DNA of 64,000 bases from Tetranychus cinnabarinus (taxonomy: Eukaryota > Arthropoda > Arachnida > Trombidiformes > Tetranychidae), in assembly GCA_022266195.1 (NCBI GenBank), contig WHVY01000001.1, forward strand, positions 9,362,001-9,426,000, written 5' to 3'. The position numbers were made by a program, and so were the translations under genes. Positions 1 to 11,606 of the stretch are shown one piece after another; position 1 is the first letter of the stretch; each line of letters begins with the position of its first letter. The notes below the pieces were generated by a model that was not told where the DNA came from, ran no database searches, and was given only the letters and a program-made list of their open reading frames with translations.

Positions 1-1330
1 GAACATTATCTTTAGCCATGAATTGAAATAATTCAACTTGGTCAGGATTTTTCCACCATTTTTCCCAATCTTTGGTATAACTGGAACTTATTGAAAGATA
101 ACCAATGGGGGCATCGAACCAGACATAAAAGACTTTACTTTGGTAGCCTTCGAGAGGCACAGGAGTTCCCCATTTGAGGTCTCGTGTTATACATCGAGGT
201 TTAAGTCCATCTTTCAACCATGTACCAGCAACTACTCTAGCTGTTTGAGTCCATTTACCACTATCTTCAACCGTTTTGTTGAACCAATCATTGGTTGATG
301 ATTCAATTTTAGGCAAATCAAGGAATAAATGTTTAGATGAACGTATAATTGGATGAGCAGAGCAAACTTTACACCGAGAATTCACGAGATCTGGTGCATT
401 CATAAGTTTACCACATTTATCACATTGATCTCCACGAGCATCTTCATATTGGCAGAAGGGACAAGTACCTTCAACAAATCGATCGGCCAAAAATCTTTCG
501 CAGGCTTCACAATAGAGTTGCTCAGTTTCATCTTCTAATATAAAGCCATTCTTATGGAGAGCCCAAAAGATATTGTGACAAATTTCAGTCTGTTTGGTCG
601 TAGAAGTTCTGCCAAAATGATCAAAGTGAATGTTAAACCATTCGTAAACCTCCTTATGACAGTTGTAATATTTTTCACACAGTTCAGCAGGAGTACATTT
701 CTCTTCCATAGCTTTGGTTTCAGTAGCAGTACCATATTCATCAGTACCACAAATATATATTGTTCGGTAACCTCTTAACCTACAATACCGAGCGAAAACG
801 TCAGCAGATAAAACTGAACCAACAATATTACCTAGATGAGGAACATTGTTGACATATGGAAGGGCACTGGTTACTAGAATATTGCGACAGTTTTCACCAG
901 GTAACACAACCGAGGGTTCAACAGGTTCAACAGTTTCAACGGCTTCCGGTATATCTTGATGAATTGAAAAGTATTTCACGGCTTCTGTAAGTTCATCAAT
1001 AGTTGCTCCCTCCATAGTTTGGCTAATGAAATGATCTGGTGATGGATTGAATATAATTTTTGGTCTTTGAGGAAGCTTCAAAACTGTAAAGATATTCAAT
1101 ATTTTAATTCAAGTGAACAATAAATTAATTAAATTGATCTTACCTGAATGTTGATGTGTAACAATATGATGTTTGTGTTGATATTTAGTGATGGAAGCAC
1201 TTTGTATTTTGTAAACCACACTAAGGTCCCTCAAACCACGTGATTTAAAAGAGAATCCTTTTTGCCTTCTCTTTGCCTGTTTCTCATTTCTCTCTCTTAA
1301 TTGTTTATCAACCGGTTTTCCTTGTTGTAA
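1..1330 (-). CDS. MARS1: Methionyl-tRNA synthetase, cytosolic (N-terminal part, truncated by window edge)
   Basis: The enzyme charges tRNA-Met with methionine in the cytosol. The main exon is 1-1083 and continues off the left edge. It shows the class I signature region PYVNNVPHLGNI (HIGH-like HLGN), the GTDEYGTATE block, a zinc-knuckle region (CEACERF, CPFC, CDKCGK, CKVC) and the WFDAPIGYLS motif; the KMSKS half lies outside the window. A 60-nt intron (1084-1143) with GTAAGA donor joins it in frame to an open exon at 1144-1330 encoding a basic, Lys/Arg-rich segment unlike the GST-like N-terminus of vertebrate MARS1. The 1144-1330 exon has no ATG in frame, so either a further 5' exon exists or translation begins at the first in-frame Met of the main exon (MEGATIDEL, about residue 20 of that exon). 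Family identity is very secure. The 5' structure is uncertain. Confidence 0.9.
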
Positions 1331-2176
1331 CTAATTGCTATATCTAATTATGGTTGTGTTCATCAAATAGTCCAACAATCAATTCTTACTGATTGACATT
1401 TAACAAAGTCCACGATCAATTTATGATTTCCATGAATTTCCCTTTAAGATTTTCTTATAACTGCTATTGCTGATCAGCAGGAGGGAAACTTGAAGAACTG
1501 TTGAGTCGATTTGTGATTTAACAATTAAATAATCATTAGATATTACAATTTCTCACAACCTCTTTCTCATTGGTTCACAATCGGCTACCGACTTTACTTT
1601 GGTCTCATGTTAACTGTGAGCAATTTCTTGGCTGGTTTATGTTGATTAATATTGGATTCCGGTTAATTTCGTGATGAACGTGAGCTACTGTTTAATCGAT
1701 GTTTATTCATTTCCACTTGGATAGTAGCTCATCGAAGTGTCCAACTTGTTACCTTAAAGTGTTGAATGTAAACCGTAAAGTAAAGAAAAATCTTGGAGCA
1801 ATTGACCTTAGAAAACTATTTATTTAGAAAACATGAAATCAAAAAATAGGCATTTCATCCAAAGAAAACAGATAGAATAAAGTTAATTTACAATTTGGAA
1901 TGAGCTTTCATTATTATTTTGGACTAGAGTCGATTAGACTTAGAAGTTAAAGGCGGGTGTAAATATAATTTTGAAAACAAAAATGTATAAAATTTGTTAT
2001 AAAAATAATTGAAAATGAAATCATCTTTCCATAAATACAAAATGTATCTTAATGTCAATATAAATATTGACAAATTATTGGACTAACTGCAATGACTGGC
2101 TGAGGTAGCAATTAGTTTGAAAAATCTGAGAATTCAGAATTCGATGATATGTAATTGAAATGATAATTTGATATTT
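1331..2176. other. Intergenic between MARS1 and Hey copy A
   Basis: This stretch holds the upstream side of MARS1 and the 3' flank of Hey copy A. Both genes are on the minus strand, so it should contain the MARS1 promoter and the Hey A 3' untranslated region. A short open segment at about 1390-1430, ending at a GTAAG donor, could be a further 5' MARS1 exon, but it lacks a start codon and a convincing acceptor. I see no other gene here. Confidence 0.5.
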
Positions 2177-4778
2177 TCAATAAGCAAGTTCGGCATCCCA
2201 TGGGCGATATTTAACACCAGTAGTTAATTGATTTTGGTCTTGAATTGGAGCAGGGAATGAGGTTGATGGAGGTGGATAAGCTGAAGGTATATACTGATGA
2301 ACATTATGATAGGGTTGAGGATATGAATGAGGCGGTGGCGGAGGAGGAGGAGGGTGGGGATGAGAATGTGGAGGAGGATAATGAGGGTGGTGAGGGTGGT
2401 GAGGATGATGTGGATGGTGTGGTGAAGGGTATCCTGGATGATGATGAGGATAACTCATTTGAGATATCGGTTGCATATTTGGTGTTCCATAGGCACCTAA
2501 AATAAGAAAAGATAAGATAAGATAGGTAAGATAAATCAGTGAGAAAAAAGTTGGAATCATTCACATTGAAAAAGATAAAATCAGATGAAATAATCTTGAA
2601 AAATTTTGGTAAATCTTTAGCTTTTTCAGTGTTTATGATGTTAATTGCAGTAATTATGATCTTACTTGTTTGGCATTGCTGGGTTGAAGATATGGGTGGA
2701 CAAGGTGATGATGGTGACTTTATTGGAGATTGCTGGTTAATGGACGGTGATGAGATACTATTTGATGATACAGAATCTGCTGAAGTGTTGTGTTGATTAG
2801 TATTGTTACTTGAATTGGTGCTATTCACAGTGTTGTTATTAACATCGCTTGATGTCCCAGAATTATTGTAATGAGATGAACTTGATCCTAAAATGGTAAT
2901 ATTTTCACTTGATGTTGTTGATAATGCTGATGGTGTTGATGATCCAACTGCGGATGTTGATGATGCACTTGCTTGGATTGCTGACATTCCTGATGGTGTT
3001 GTAGATGAAGTTGATATTGAAAGTGGTGGAAACTGAGATGGAGTTGTAAATGCACTAGGATTCCAAACAGTAGCGGTTGATGCTAATTTCAAAGCTGATT
3101 CTCGTTGAGTTAAATAGCGAGAAAGGTGAGTAGAAAGGCGAAATCTCAACGGATTTTGATGATCCATTTCCTCGACGGTAGATAAATAATAGTCAACTTG
3201 TTTAAAACACTCATCAAATCCAATTTTGTGATATTTCATTGCAAATGCATTGGGTTCAAAGGAAAATGTATCAAAACCTGAAAAGACAAAAAAAAATTCA
3301 CCAATAAATATTCGACATTCATTATCATAAAGTGTTACTATTAAAAAATATTCATATTATAAAAATTAAATTATTCAGATCTAAGAGGAGTTGAACAAAA
3401 AGTGTACCAATCTGGCTTTGTAAAACTGAAAAGCCCAATACAAAAAATTGAATAAAGTAAATGTATTAACATCAACTTTATAATATTGAGCATCGCATTT
3501 CTGCCAATTTTCCCTGTTTCGCATAGTCATTGTTGCTATGTTTATTATCAATACCATGATAAACATGACTCAAATTTGAATTTTTTCTTTAGGAGGCGAA
3601 ATCGTCGATAAACCAGAAGTCAATTGGAGGGATCCTGTCGCTCTAATTTTTGGCCTCTTCTACTTCATTCTTGGCTTGTAAGTTTTGTTTTGTTTTTGCC
3701 ATTGGATTACATACGGTATATTAATATGGCTGTATTTTTAGTCTTTGTAGCTTCAAAAGTCTAATACCAATTGAAGGCCCTACTAAAAATCATCATTAAA
3801 TATCAAATCTATTTAGGTTTAGCAATCAGAATTTAATGATACTAATGCGTATTTAGCTGTAAGGATTTTCTAGTGAGTTATCAGGTGTCAACAAAACTTA
3901 AATTTCAGGTACATGCAATAGATTTTAATATGAAAACAATATCGCAACATCAAGATAAAGTTAGGTCACCATTTGGTCACCATTAATTATCACCTTAATT
4001 AAAATATATTTTTTATATTTACAGGAAAATCATTCTAATAACGTGGTTGATTCTGGCTTTAACTTTATGATGATCGATTCTTTAAATGAGAAATCACGGG
4101 AATCGACTGATGCGTCGGATTTAACCTCATTTCCAGAGTTATACTTTCTATAACTTTTAATAAATATTCAATGCAAAGCAAATATTTTTGCTCCAATCGA
4201 GACAAAAATTACAAATGAGAACAACAATTGTCTTGATAAGTATTTAATGTTCAAGATTGTTTTTTTTTAAATAATTTAAGTTTACGGTTAGTTCTTAATC
4301 CCTACAGGTTGTTTAGTTCTGTTTCTGAAGTAAAGTATTTCTTAATGGAAATGAAAATTGAATAAAAACATTAACCGAAACATTACTGTCCACCTTACCG
4401 AAACAATTGAAAACTAACAAAGTTGTAAGTAACACTAACAAGTAAATAACACAAAATGAAATTGAACTTACCTTTAGAATGTAACATGCGAAGATGATCA
4501 ACAGTCATTTGAAGTATCTCAGCCTTTTCGAGTTTAGCTGATCCTTGTTTCTCAAAGGCAGCGGGAACAAGTCGTCTTAATTCATTTAAAGAAGCATTGA
4601 TTCGATCTCTTCTCTTCTTCTCAACCATTCCTCGTCTTCTTTTCCGATTGAGTACATCACCTGTACTAGAAGATGCCATGGATGATTGTTGATTAGTGGG
4701 ATGAGACTGGTGATGATTATGATGATGATGATTATTTTGTTGGTGATGCTGTTGGTGATGATGATGAAGAGGATGCAT
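2177..4778 (-). CDS. Hey: Hey-type bHLH-Orange transcriptional repressor, copy A
   Basis: Three exons: 4472-4778, 2666-3277 and 2177-2496, with GTAAG donors and AG acceptors; the joined frame is 412 aa. Exon 1 gives a His/Gln-rich head and a bHLH domain (RKRRRGMVEKKRRDRINASL, then LNELRRLVPAAFEKQ and LEKAEILQMTVDHL). Exon 2 opens with the Orange domain (FDTFSFEPNAFAMKY, ECFKQVDYYLS, RFRLSTHLSRY) and continues into a Ser/Thr/Asn-rich region. Exon 3 is His/Pro-rich and ends with the YRPW motif plus DAELAY. The bHLH sequence, the Orange domain and YRPW together identify the Hey (hairy/E(spl)-related with YRPW) family, which are nuclear Notch-target repressors. The ATG at 4778 is the first in frame; a stop lies upstream. 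A GTAAGT donor at 5070-5074 suggests a non-coding 5' exon. Copy B at 10155-11281 is a tandem paralogue. Confidence 0.93.
2340..2420. repeat. Purine-biased low-complexity tract coding His/Pro-rich tail
   Basis: On the plus strand this is a GGTGG/GGAGG-rich tract. On the coding strand it encodes the HPH/PPPP-rich linker in the last exon of Hey copy A. Such tracts are prone to length change, and the equivalent segment is shorter in copy B. Confidence 0.7.
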
Positions 4779-5566
4779 AATGTTGAAGGTGGATGGACTG
4801 CAAGGTGTAGGTGGAAGTGATGCTGATGCAGTTGCAGTTTATGTAACTGTTGTTGGTGTACTTGTTGACGATGGTGATATTAGTAAACTATGTTGCTGAT
4901 ACTGTTTCTGTTGTTGTTGTTGGTGATGATGAGCAACACGCATTCAGAAACTATGGTGATCAACACGATAGCAGAAAAAAATTATAGATAAATTGTTAGG
5001 ATGGACAAGAAGTAAAACAGGACAATATTGAATAGATGATTATAATGGAGATGATGATGATGATAAGAACTTACGGAGGTCGACTGCCAGACACGAGACA
5101 GTCAGGAAATGTATGAAAAAGGGAAGAAATTGAAGTAAGGAGAAGATAAAGAAAGAGAGAGAGAAAGGAGAGGAATAAGAATGAAGAGGAAGGATGAAGT
5201 CCAAGTTGTGTTGAGTCTAGTGTCTAGTGTCTAACTAACGCAAGACGAACTACAAATAACATTTCATTTCATCTCCTTCGTCTTCTCTCTTCCAGATTAA
5301 TAAGTGAGAATAGCTGTAAAGCCGTGTGGCTATGCGTATGCAAAGCACACGCCATGGAGGGAAAAAGAGAGAGAGAAGAGAGTGAAAAAGAAGCAAAAAC
5401 AAAGTAAAAGAAGATAAGTTTAGGTACTTGTTATACTCATTCCTAGATGTCACTGGTTCTGTATGGGGGTAGTAAATGGATATTTTAGTGGTAAATAAGT
5501 GTTACTCTCCCTTTTGAAATGATGGAAGTGACCTCCCAAAGAAAGGCAAAAGAGGCTTTCTAAAAG
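4779..5566. promoter_or_regulatory. Proximal upstream/5'UTR region of Hey copy A
   Basis: This non-coding sequence lies 5' of the Hey A start codon. The block around 5075-5110 (ACGGAGGTCGACTG followed by a GACACGAGA word) recurs at about 11458-11485 upstream of copy B, so it was duplicated with the gene. In copy A it is followed by CTTAC, a GTAAG donor on the minus strand, while copy B has a different sequence at that point. Copy A may therefore have a 5'UTR intron that copy B lacks. Confidence 0.5.
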
Positions 5567-5712
5567 TTCCCACGATTTTTGTATTTGTGCATTTTCTTGT
5601 TAACATAAAATCCATGGGAAAGTTTAATTATCATTATACTGTTTATTGTTATCATCTTCTTCATTGGTATAAGAAGTGGGACCAAAAAGTTGACAAAAAT
5701 CAGCTGATGTTT
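5567..5712 (-). promoter_or_regulatory. Conserved upstream module with paired Su(H)-type sites, Hey copy A
   Basis: At 5567-5574 the minus strand reads CGTGGGAA, the high-affinity Su(H)/CSL consensus. At 5613-5620 the plus strand reads CATGGGAA, a weaker Su(H)-like match in the opposite orientation. A CAGCTG E-box lies at 5701-5706. The same order (CGTGGGAA on minus, CATGGGAAAG on plus, ATCATCTTC..CAT, GACCAAAAAG, CAGCTGAT) recurs upstream of Hey copy B at 11607-11818. Hey genes are known direct Notch targets, so a Notch-response function is a reasonable inference. It has not been tested. Confidence 0.6.
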
Positions 5713-7030
5713 ATTGGAAAGTAAAAAGATTCGGATCATGATGAGAAAATGGATCAAGTCAATATCTCACACATCAAGTTACACTTTGGATAAGCTGTTA
5801 AATTTTCCATTATTTACAATGATAATCGATCTTTAACTTTCAACTTGTTAAAAGGTATTTATTGTTTAACTAATTAATGCAATCAACTAAACCCATTTAT
5901 TATCCATATTAACTCATTAGCATGAACTTTGGCTAAGAAAATTGTAAACTTGAAATCCTCATCTAACCTTTACTTTTTATTCAACTTTCCCTTTTTTCTC
6001 TATAGACACTTAATGCATCTCAATTACGCGTTTATTGAAATGATTCCAGACCATGAGAAAACAGATCAACTCTCATCTCACGAGTTATTATTATCGCATA
6101 AGATGTAAACAAGAGGACAAATTGGTATTTTATATCATTTTATTGAGAGTTATGTCACAAAGTTTCAATCAATTTTTTGTTTCTCCCATTTTCACAAAAC
6201 CCTTGTGTGTTAAATCATCAATACTTACCTCTTTCTCTTTCTTTCTCTTTTCTCAGGCTTATTATTTATTTTGCAACCCTTACTTCCATTAATTGTGATG
6301 CTTCATTACTCCAATTATAATCATACTTTGTTAAATTTTTCCTGTCGACCGCATCATCTTTCATCTTCACTTGCTGTCATCGTGATGAAGATCATACATA
6401 ACATTGGTTGACCATCATCAATAATGCAAACAATTCATTTTAATGAAACTATGAGAAGATCCAGTTGATCTCCACGGACTGTCCAATGTCCAGCTCGTGT
6501 TGAATTATTTATTAAGTTTGTCTTTCAATCAAATCACTTTTGCATACAATAGAAGCTTTCGAAGACAGTTAACATTTGAACAATTCAATAACCTTAATTT
6601 TTCATTTGATTGCAAGACAAAGTTTGCTGAAACTAAGCCATTTAATTGGTGCATTTTAGATCAATGAAATAGGATTCAACTTGAAATATTTTCATGATAA
6701 TTGACAGTTATGAATTGAAATTATTCCGCTAATCTTTAGTAGAAAATTATAATTAGTCCTTAAAAGTTTAAAGGTTGATTTAATTAATGATTTGCTTGGT
6801 TGATAAAGATGATCAGATTAATGGTGAGAATGGTACCAATCAACTTATACAAATCAAAATAAGATTCTTTGATTGATTGTTCATTTCTTTAATGATAACC
6901 TGCGAATAGAAGTTCAATTAAACTCATTTAAACCAATCATTCCTACTAAAGGTTACGTAAATAAAGAAAGGTGAATCAAGTGATAAACAATTTGATCAAT
7001 CTATAATCAAAGTCACTGTAAGGTTCACTT
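5713..7030. other. Non-coding region upstream of Hey copy A
   Basis: Similarity to the copy B upstream region continues to about 5790 (GATGAGAAAATGGATC and ATCTCACAC words, matching 11830-11870). Beyond that I see AT-rich unique sequence with no supported gene. Confidence 0.5.
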
Positions 7031-7156
7031 GTTAACAACACCGAATCAATGGGAAAGCTTAATTATTATTAGTATTATTATTGTTATTAGCAATATCATC
7101 TTCATCATTTGCTATAAGAATCAAGACCAAAAAGGTGACAAAATTCAGCTGATTGG
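7031..7156. promoter_or_regulatory. Orphan third copy of the Hey upstream module
   Basis: This repeats the module found upstream of both Hey genes. It has GTTAAC, then AATGGGAAAGCTTAATTATT, a TTATTATTG tract, ATCATCTTCATCATTTGC, GACCAAAAAGG and a CAGCTG E-box at 7146-7151. It resembles the copy B module more than the copy A module. The Su(H)-like site has decayed from CATGGGAA to AATGGGAA, and no bHLH exon lies next to it. It is either a leftover of a third Hey copy or a retained distal element. Confidence 0.6.
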
Positions 7157-7539
7157 TCCAGTTTAATGCAGCTTTATTCACCTAAGGAATTGACTTTACC
7201 ATTATTATTATAGAAAATTTGATTCATTTGATCAACTTAAATCTTAATTTATAACTCATAATTTGACTAAAATAACAACTTGTTTGATTGAAAAACACGG
7301 GAAAATGTGTCACATTGAAATCATTATACTTGATTTTTATACTCTGAAATTGAACCATATTTGTTTGATTAATCCTCAGATGCTAAATCTTCATAAATTT
7401 CATATTCCTTATTGTAATGACTTTTCACTCCGAAAATTAGATAATCCGAGTTCAAGTGATTCTGTATTGCTATAAGTTTCCTGTTTGTGAGATTGTCTAG
7501 CTGATGTCCAGGTCTTGGTGAGGTAACCACATAAAGGTT
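7157..7539. other. Non-coding spacer
   Basis: Just after the orphan module, a short match (AATTGACTTTACCATT) to about 12322-12340 suggests that the duplicated block extended further before deletions. An open frame at 7263-7475 has no recognisable features and I do not call it a gene. Confidence 0.4.
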
Positions 7540-8090
7540 TGTCATAAATAAACAATTCTGATTTTTTATTTTCTCCTCGTCAACAATAATAACTTGATTT
7601 AATTCCCTGTAAACAACATTGAACCAAGAATTGATATTTTAATCATCATTGAACTTAATTATTTCGTTTTTACCTTTACTATTTATAGTCATGGCATTTT
7701 GTTGTGTTGTTGCTCGCTGACATCAACCCAGGCCTTAAACTGCTTTTCAAATCACAAGCCTTTACGATCAAATCATCAGCCCAACTCATGGATTATAACA
7801 AACCATTAAATTGTAATCAGCAATTAGAGCTTGTTTACAATTTGACAGTTAAAAATTACATGTTAATGTGAAAGGTCAGTCAAACACGTTGAATAGAAAG
7901 AATGAAAATCAGAATTAACTTGAAAATGGCTTGATAAATTGTCAATTCGTATGGAAAGTTGAAAATCGTAATGGTTTAAAAGAGTAAAACAATGATTTGG
8001 TTGAGTTTGCAATATTCAATCATTATTTCAGATATATCATGGTTGAATCGCAGAGAGCTTCGAAGTTGAATCTTTTACAGATTTTTTTCA
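7540..8090 (+). repeat. Inverted duplicate block, proximal copy
   Basis: This non-coding block reappears in reverse complement at 32740-33490. In the roughly 215 nt from the TTTATAGTCATGGCATTTTG word to GGTCAGTCAAACACG I find only one difference by eye. The distal copy carries two extra segments (about 120 and 85 nt) that this copy lacks. No open reading frame spans the block. Confidence 0.85.
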
Positions 8091-10154
8091 ATCATCTCAG
8101 TCTACGATTATTGATCTTGAAATTGAAAAGGAAAAGGAAGAGAAACTGTATATTTTTTTACTTGTCTGTAAGGTAAGAAAAAACGAGACATTGTTAGTCG
8201 CGTGGTTAACGTATTTACCTTTGATTGTTAACTTGTTTCCCACGATTCTCAGCAATCATTTGCTACTCAATTTACTTTACAAGTCATTCTGTCCTCATGT
8301 AGGTTGACAAATAACAGCAACCACAATAACAATTAAGTAACAAAAAACAATAATTATACATAAGATGAACGTGAATGTTAAACAAAACAAAGTCAATGAA
8401 TACAGTACTAAATGCAGCTTACAGTAAAAATATTGAGAAAATAATTTCACTATATTTAAGAGTTTTGGTTCAAAAACAAATTGATAATTCATTTTCACAT
8501 GTCAATTAGATAGAATTTTCAAATCAACATTTCTTTAAAATCAGTTAATCATCATATTTCAAGCCATTAACACTGAAAAAATAGATCCATAAATTGGTTG
8601 ATCATAAAGCAACACAATTTGTTGGTTTTGTCTTCTCCAATCCCAGTAATACGACCAGCAATCCCACAACAATCAGAATATCACAAGACTTTTAATTACA
8701 AATTAATAATCTATTTGCATCTAACAATTTAGGTAGAGATGAAAAAGCTATCAGTCATTTTGGCTATGAAAATGGTTGTCATTACTCACAAGCTTATTTT
8801 TAGTGCCTTCATTATTTTAGCTTTAACCAGTGATGATTTAAGAGGACATTTTGCCTTAAGGTTTCAGACAGTGTTAGACTGATGGACAAAGTGTGAGGCA
8901 AATAAAAGTCTTGATATGAATAGCATAGGAAAGCTTGTTTATGATCACAGATTGAAGAATGCTGCTTGAAAAGTAACTCTGAGTTATCCTACTTATTCAT
9001 GTTCAAATGATTTTCACCACCTTTTTAATATAGTTTTTAGTTGACATAATCTTCAACTTGCCATCAACAACACTTGACATGCATCTTTTTAAGAAGTAAA
9101 TTGCCATAATCAAAACTCTCGAGTTAGTGACCATTGAAGGCTGAATTATTATAATTTTGGACATTCATCAATCGGAGTTCATTCTTCTTTCTTCAGGAGT
9201 CTCATTATTAACTTTCTTGTCGTGTATCTTTTGTTCAGTGCTTCTTCTGTTGATATGTTAACACATACAAAATGTATAGATTTAATTGGCCTAACTCACT
9301 GACCACAAACAATCAAATTTGAAGTGATAAAATTAAGAGATGGTCAACAAAAGGAGAACAGCCTGGGGACAAGTACAACTAGTAGCTGTGGTTATTCAAC
9401 GCTTTTGTTCACTGTAATTCAACATGTAATCAAAGTTGAATTAAAATCCAGCTAAAATGAGAAAAAAATGAATCTTGAAAACTGTTAACACGCAATGTTG
9501 GTCAATCATGAACAAACAAATTTCGAGGAAGTTGTTACCGAGTTTGATTATTGATATAATCTTTTGATGGTTTGTTTTCACTCGATTCCTCAAAAGTCAA
9601 ATACCTAGAATAATGATTTAGGTTTAAAATTAAACTTATACAGTGTTATGTAGCTACTGATTCTATTACGGAATCTTGAAATGATAAACAACTTCAGGAA
9701 ATGCTTTACACCTGATTCACCTTCAATCATCTTTCATATCCGAAAATTGCGTCGATTGTTTTGATAAATGATTATCATTATTCAACTGATAATTGTTTCC
9801 TAATTAGTAATTACCGTTATTTGTCTATGAATAAGGAATAAGGGAAATATAACCACAATTTTAACACCATATTTGCATCATTATTTAAGTACTTTTTTAT
9901 CGACTGAAATTTAATGTTATCGCGTTGAAGACTAGCAGCTAAAAAAGATGAGTTGTCCAGATTTTTGTGTTGATTGGATAATTTATTCCTGAATTAGAAA
10001 TGTCTTCTGTAGACTAGACTTTTGTATAAATTGTATTTACATTAGCAAAAAATATAATATTTTTTTTACAAGATGAAAGTTATTCCATGTTTGAATGTTG
10101 ACTAGGAACAAGGCAAATAACCCTTTATGAAGAGTTTAAAAGGTTGATCACTTT
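8091..10154. other. Non-coding region between inverted block and Hey copy B
   Basis: This is AT-rich sequence holding the 3' flank of Hey copy B and a further Su(H)-type site at 8237-8244. A 47-codon hydrophobic open frame at 8738-8881 looks signal-peptide-like but has no further support. Otherwise I see nothing. Confidence 0.4.
8237..8244 (-). promoter_or_regulatory. Su(H)/CSL-type site (CGTGGGAA)
   Basis: The minus strand reads CGTGGGAAAC, matching the YGTGRGAA Su(H) consensus exactly. It lies between the two Hey genes, outside the duplicated module. A single 8-mer is weak on its own; its value comes from clustering with the sites at 5567, 11607 and 13198. Confidence 0.4.
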
Positions 10155-11281
10155 CTAGTAAGCAAGTTCAGGTCCCCATGGACGGCATAGTTTAAGACCG
10201 GTCAACTGACTTTGGTCTTGAATTGGAGTTGGGAATGATGTTGGAGGATATCCTGCAGGTAAATACTGATGTACATTGTGATGAGCTTGAGGATAAGAAT
10301 GTGCATAGGAATGAGGGTAAGATTGATGTGTTGTTGGTGGTGGAGGAGGAGGAGGTGGGTAATGAAGATTGTTATTTACATCAGTAACTGAAGAACTGTT
10401 ACAGTGCAAAGAGTTTGATCCTAAAATTGTAAGATTTTCACAAGACGAGGTTGATGATGTGTTGGCTGGAACTGATGTCATTCCTGTTGAGGTTGATGAA
10501 GAGGGTGATGATGATGTAATTGGAAGTGGTTGAAACTGAGATGGAGTTGTGAATGCACTAGGATTCCAGGTTGCAGCGGATGAGGCCAATTTTAAGGCTG
10601 ACTCTCGTTGAGTTGAATAACGAGAAAGGTGAGTATAAAGACGAACTCTCAACGGATTTTGATGGTCCATTTCCTCAACGTTAGATAGATATTGATCAAC
10701 TTGTTTGAAGCACTCATCAAATCCAATTTTATGGTATTTACTTGCAAATGCATATGGTTCAAATGAAAATGTATCAAAGCCTGTGAAAAAATGTTGAAAT
10801 AAATTTAGTTAAAATAAGTTAAACAAAATTAAATCAAACTTAATCTACTTTTGTTGTTGAAGTGAATAGTGAAAATTCACTAAAACATTTGCTGAACATT
10901 ATCACACTGATTACCATTATTGAAGACTGGTCACACTAACAATTGTAAGTTACACAAAATTAAATTGAACTTACCTTTAGAATGTAAAACTTTCAAATGG
11001 TCAACAGTTAACTGTAAAATCTCAGCTTTCTCGAGTTTAGCTGATCCTTGTTTCTCTGATGCAGCAGGTACAAGTCGTTTAAGTTCATTTAAAGAAGCAT
11101 TGATTCGGTCTCTTCTCTTCTTCTCAACCATTCCTCGTCTCTTCTTTCGTATCAGTAAATCACCTGTACTGGAAGATGGTAAAGATTGTTGTTGATTCGA
11201 GGGATGATGGTCATGAACATGGTGATTATTGGATTGATGATGTTGTTGTTGTTGGTGATGATGATGATGAAGAGGATGCAT
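10155..11281 (-). CDS. Hey: Hey-type bHLH-Orange transcriptional repressor, copy B (CRPW variant)
   Basis: Two exons, 10975-11281 and 10155-10780, joined in frame give 310 aa. The bHLH (RKKRRGMVEKKRRDRINASL, ELKRLVPAASEKQGSAKLEK) and Orange domain (FDTFSFEPYAFASKY, ECFKQVDQYLS, RVRLYTHLSRY) align closely with copy A. The start was set at the ATG at 11281, which matches the copy A start; the frame is open further upstream but without another ATG. The C-terminus reads LKLCRPWGPELAY, so the family YRPW motif is CRPW here. The second intron of copy A and much flanking low-complexity coding sequence are absent, and the VNNN of the Ser/Asn region runs straight into the HYPPPP tract. The exon 1 donor and intron 1 position are conserved. 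The copies probably arose by tandem duplication and diverged mainly in the C-terminal half. Confidence 0.92.
11170..11280. repeat. CAN-type trinucleotide-rich tract
   Basis: This is a GATGATGAT/GTTGTTGTT tract on the plus strand. It encodes the His/Gln-rich head of Hey copy B, and the equivalent tract in copy A is at 4700-4775. Confidence 0.7.
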
Positions 11282-11606
11282 AATGTTGAACAAGGTGGAT
11301 GGATGGTAAGTTGACAATGGAAGTAAGGTTGTTGCAGTTGCAGTCTATGGCGACTGTTGATAGGAACACGTTAGATAGATTGGTTAAGAAATGATGAAAA
11401 ATAACAACAAGACTGTATTGAAGTGAAGATGATTATGGTGATGATGAAAGGAACGAACGGAGGTCGACTGTCTGACACGAGACTCACATCAGATCCATCG
11501 GAAAGAAAAGGGAGTGAAACGAGTAACCGTAACCGCCTAAAGAGACTAAAGAAAGAAAGATTTTCGGGAGACTTTCAGTCCCTATAGCGAGAGTAAAGAA
11601 ACTGTG
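11282..11606. promoter_or_regulatory. Proximal upstream/5'UTR region of Hey copy B
   Basis: This holds the duplicated ACGGAGGTCGACTG block at about 11458-11475, also present upstream of copy A. It is probably the 5' untranslated leader. No GTAAG donor is present where copy A has one. Confidence 0.5.

Noticed and set aside
553..778. Open frame on the plus strand inside the MARS1 exon
   Set aside because: It is antisense to well-conserved synthetase coding sequence and has no features of its own.
8738..8881. 47-codon hydrophobic open frame resembling a signal peptide
   Set aside because: No second exon, no cysteines and no mature region; AT-rich DNA readily gives hydrophobic frames.
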